Below are positions 63,278-64,000 of a stretch of DNA of 64,000 nucleotides, in pieces. Source of the stretch: Mycobacterium sp. 852014-50255_SCH5639931. GTDB taxonomy: Bacteria; Actinomycetota; Actinomycetes; Mycobacteriales; Mycobacteriaceae. The position numbers were made by a program, and so were the translations under genes. The notes below the pieces were generated by a model. It did not search any database, was not told the DNA's origin, and saw only the letters and a program-made list of their open reading frames with translations. Numbering within the stretch: the stretch's first letter is position 1; every line of letters begins with the position of its first letter. Where the stretch lies: NCBI RefSeq assembly GCF_001665605.1, contig NZ_LZSV01000011.1, forward strand, positions 310,001-374,000. Reading direction: 5' to 3'.

Positions 63278-63355
63278 TCGAATGTCCTGGACGCGACGGG
63301 CGCGGGACCTTCGGCTCTACTCTGAGCACCCGGGCCATCGGCAGAATGTCCTGCC

Positions 63356-64000
63356 ATGAAGATCACCGGCCTCGAGGTGGTGCCGTTCGAGACGTTTGTC
63401 GATCGAATCTCGTTCGGCCAGCTGATGACCGACTATCGCGTGGTGCAGACCGTGACCAAGGTGCTCACCGACGAGGGGATCGAGGGCTACTACTTCGGCG
63501 GTCACTTCCATGGCGACCAGGACGGCCTGCTCCCCGGGGATCAGGCGCTGATCACCCAATTCCTGAGCCCACTGCTCGCCGGCCAGGACCCGTTTGACAG
63601 GGCGGAGATCTGGCGACAACTTTGGGCGGCGAAGCTCCCCGAAAACGTCTGCAGCGTAGTCGATCTGGTCCTGTGGGATCTGGCCGGCCGGGTCACCGGG
63701 TTGCCGGTGCACAAACTGCTCGGCGGGGCGCGGGACCGGGTGAAGGCCTATGCCAGCAGTTTCAACAACCTCGGATCGCCCGACGACTACGCCGCCCACG
63801 CCGTCGAGTGCAAGCGTCAGGGCTACGGCGCCTACAAGATTCACCCCTACCACTACTGGAATCCCGCGACCGGCCAGTTCGCCCTGCCACGGCCGTCCCA
63901 CGTGGACTGGGACATCCGGGTGTGCCGCGAGGTTCGGGCGGCGGTGGGCGACGAGATGGTGCTGATGTTCGACCCCTGGGGCACCTACCACACCCACGAG
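63356..64000 (+). CDS. Enolase superfamily (mandelate racemase/muconate lactonizing type) enzyme, partial
   Basis: First 215 codons only; the gene leaves the window. N-terminal capping domain (MKITGLEVVPFETFVDR), VCSVVDLVLWDLAGRVTGLPVHKLLGG, then the barrel with YGAYKIHPYHYW (Lys161 of the KxH-type catalytic dyad) and VLMFDPWGTY with the first metal-binding Asp206. Family members are racemases, dehydratases of sugar acids or cycloisomerases. The 78-bp gap before it holds a repeated GAATGTCCTG (63280, 63345). Confidence 0.87.
   Translation, partial: MKITGLEVVPFETFVDRISFGQLMTDYRVVQTVTKVLTDEGIEGYYFGGHFHGDQDGLLPGDQALITQFLSPLLAGQDPFDRAEIWRQLWAAKLPENVCSVVDLVLWDLAGRVTGLPVHKLLGGARDRVKAYASSFNNLGSPDDYAAHAVECKRQGYGAYKIHPYHYWNPATGQFALPRPSHVDWDIRVCREVRAAVGDEMVLMFDPWGTYHTHE

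Overview
The window is high-GC actinobacterial DNA from a Mycobacterium, most likely a slow grower near the M. avium complex. The evidence is an MmpS/MmpL pair, F420-dependent enzymes, many TetR regulators, GTG starts, ATGA/TGATG stop-start overlaps, and a gene order that follows M. tuberculosis Rv0130 to Rv0161 with blocks inserted. The PE genes found at Rv0151c/Rv0152c and Rv0159c/Rv0160c in M. tuberculosis are absent. I see no rRNA, tRNA, CRISPR array or insertion sequence. No gene-free stretch exceeds 300 bp; the longest (50869-51111, 753-985, 36802-37028, 56386-56589) are promoter regions.

Layout, left part. 1-2400: a divergent thiol/metal-stress locus, with mmpS-mmpL (leaving the window) on one side and a CsoR/CstR-type repressor, a DsbA-fold oxidoreductase and a DUF302 protein on the other; two near-identical operators sit between. 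2400-7700: small stress protein, htdZ, fadE1, a GAF-ANTAR regulator, a decapitated CDF transporter, fgd2 and a GNAT enzyme. 7700-15700 is an insert: DUF5709, a TetR with a DesA3-like desaturase and its reductase, SRPBCC, an F420-type oxidoreductase, DUF1214, TetR and a sulfotransferase. 15700-25500: ephF, zinc alcohol dehydrogenase with a Mop protein, TetR/cyp138, msrA, the Rv0138-Rv0142 block and a dps gene.

Middle part. 25500-40900: ClC channel, pirin-TetR operon with a 28-bp palindrome, three tandem SAM methyltransferases, aldehyde dehydrogenase, SDR, ptbB-fadE2, the split proton-translocating transhydrogenase pntAa-pntAb-pntB, a 41-residue protein, a TetR gene and a three-copy minisatellite. 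41000-48600: hydrolase, DapB-like dehydrogenase, SDR, then a NemR-like TetR with two matching 18-bp operators, one before itself and one before a cysteine hydrolase-aldo/keto reductase pair; two further oxidoreductases and a DNA glycosylase follow.

Right part, 48600-64000: an accessory catabolic region. It carries two TesB-like thioesterases, an SMP-30 lactonase-like protein, an F420-type oxidoreductase, an acyl-CoA dehydrogenase, a class III CoA-transferase, and a tightly coupled run of unknown protein, NIPSNAP-like protein, P450, alcohol dehydrogenase, HpcH/HpaI aldolase, SnoaL-like protein, SDR and enolase-superfamily enzyme. Three operons here share one bipartite element, CTTTACAAA-N8-RAAGTGTCA, always with the same spacing. 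I read this as one regulon for degrading an unidentified, possibly cyclic, substrate; it is the best candidate for an undescribed system.
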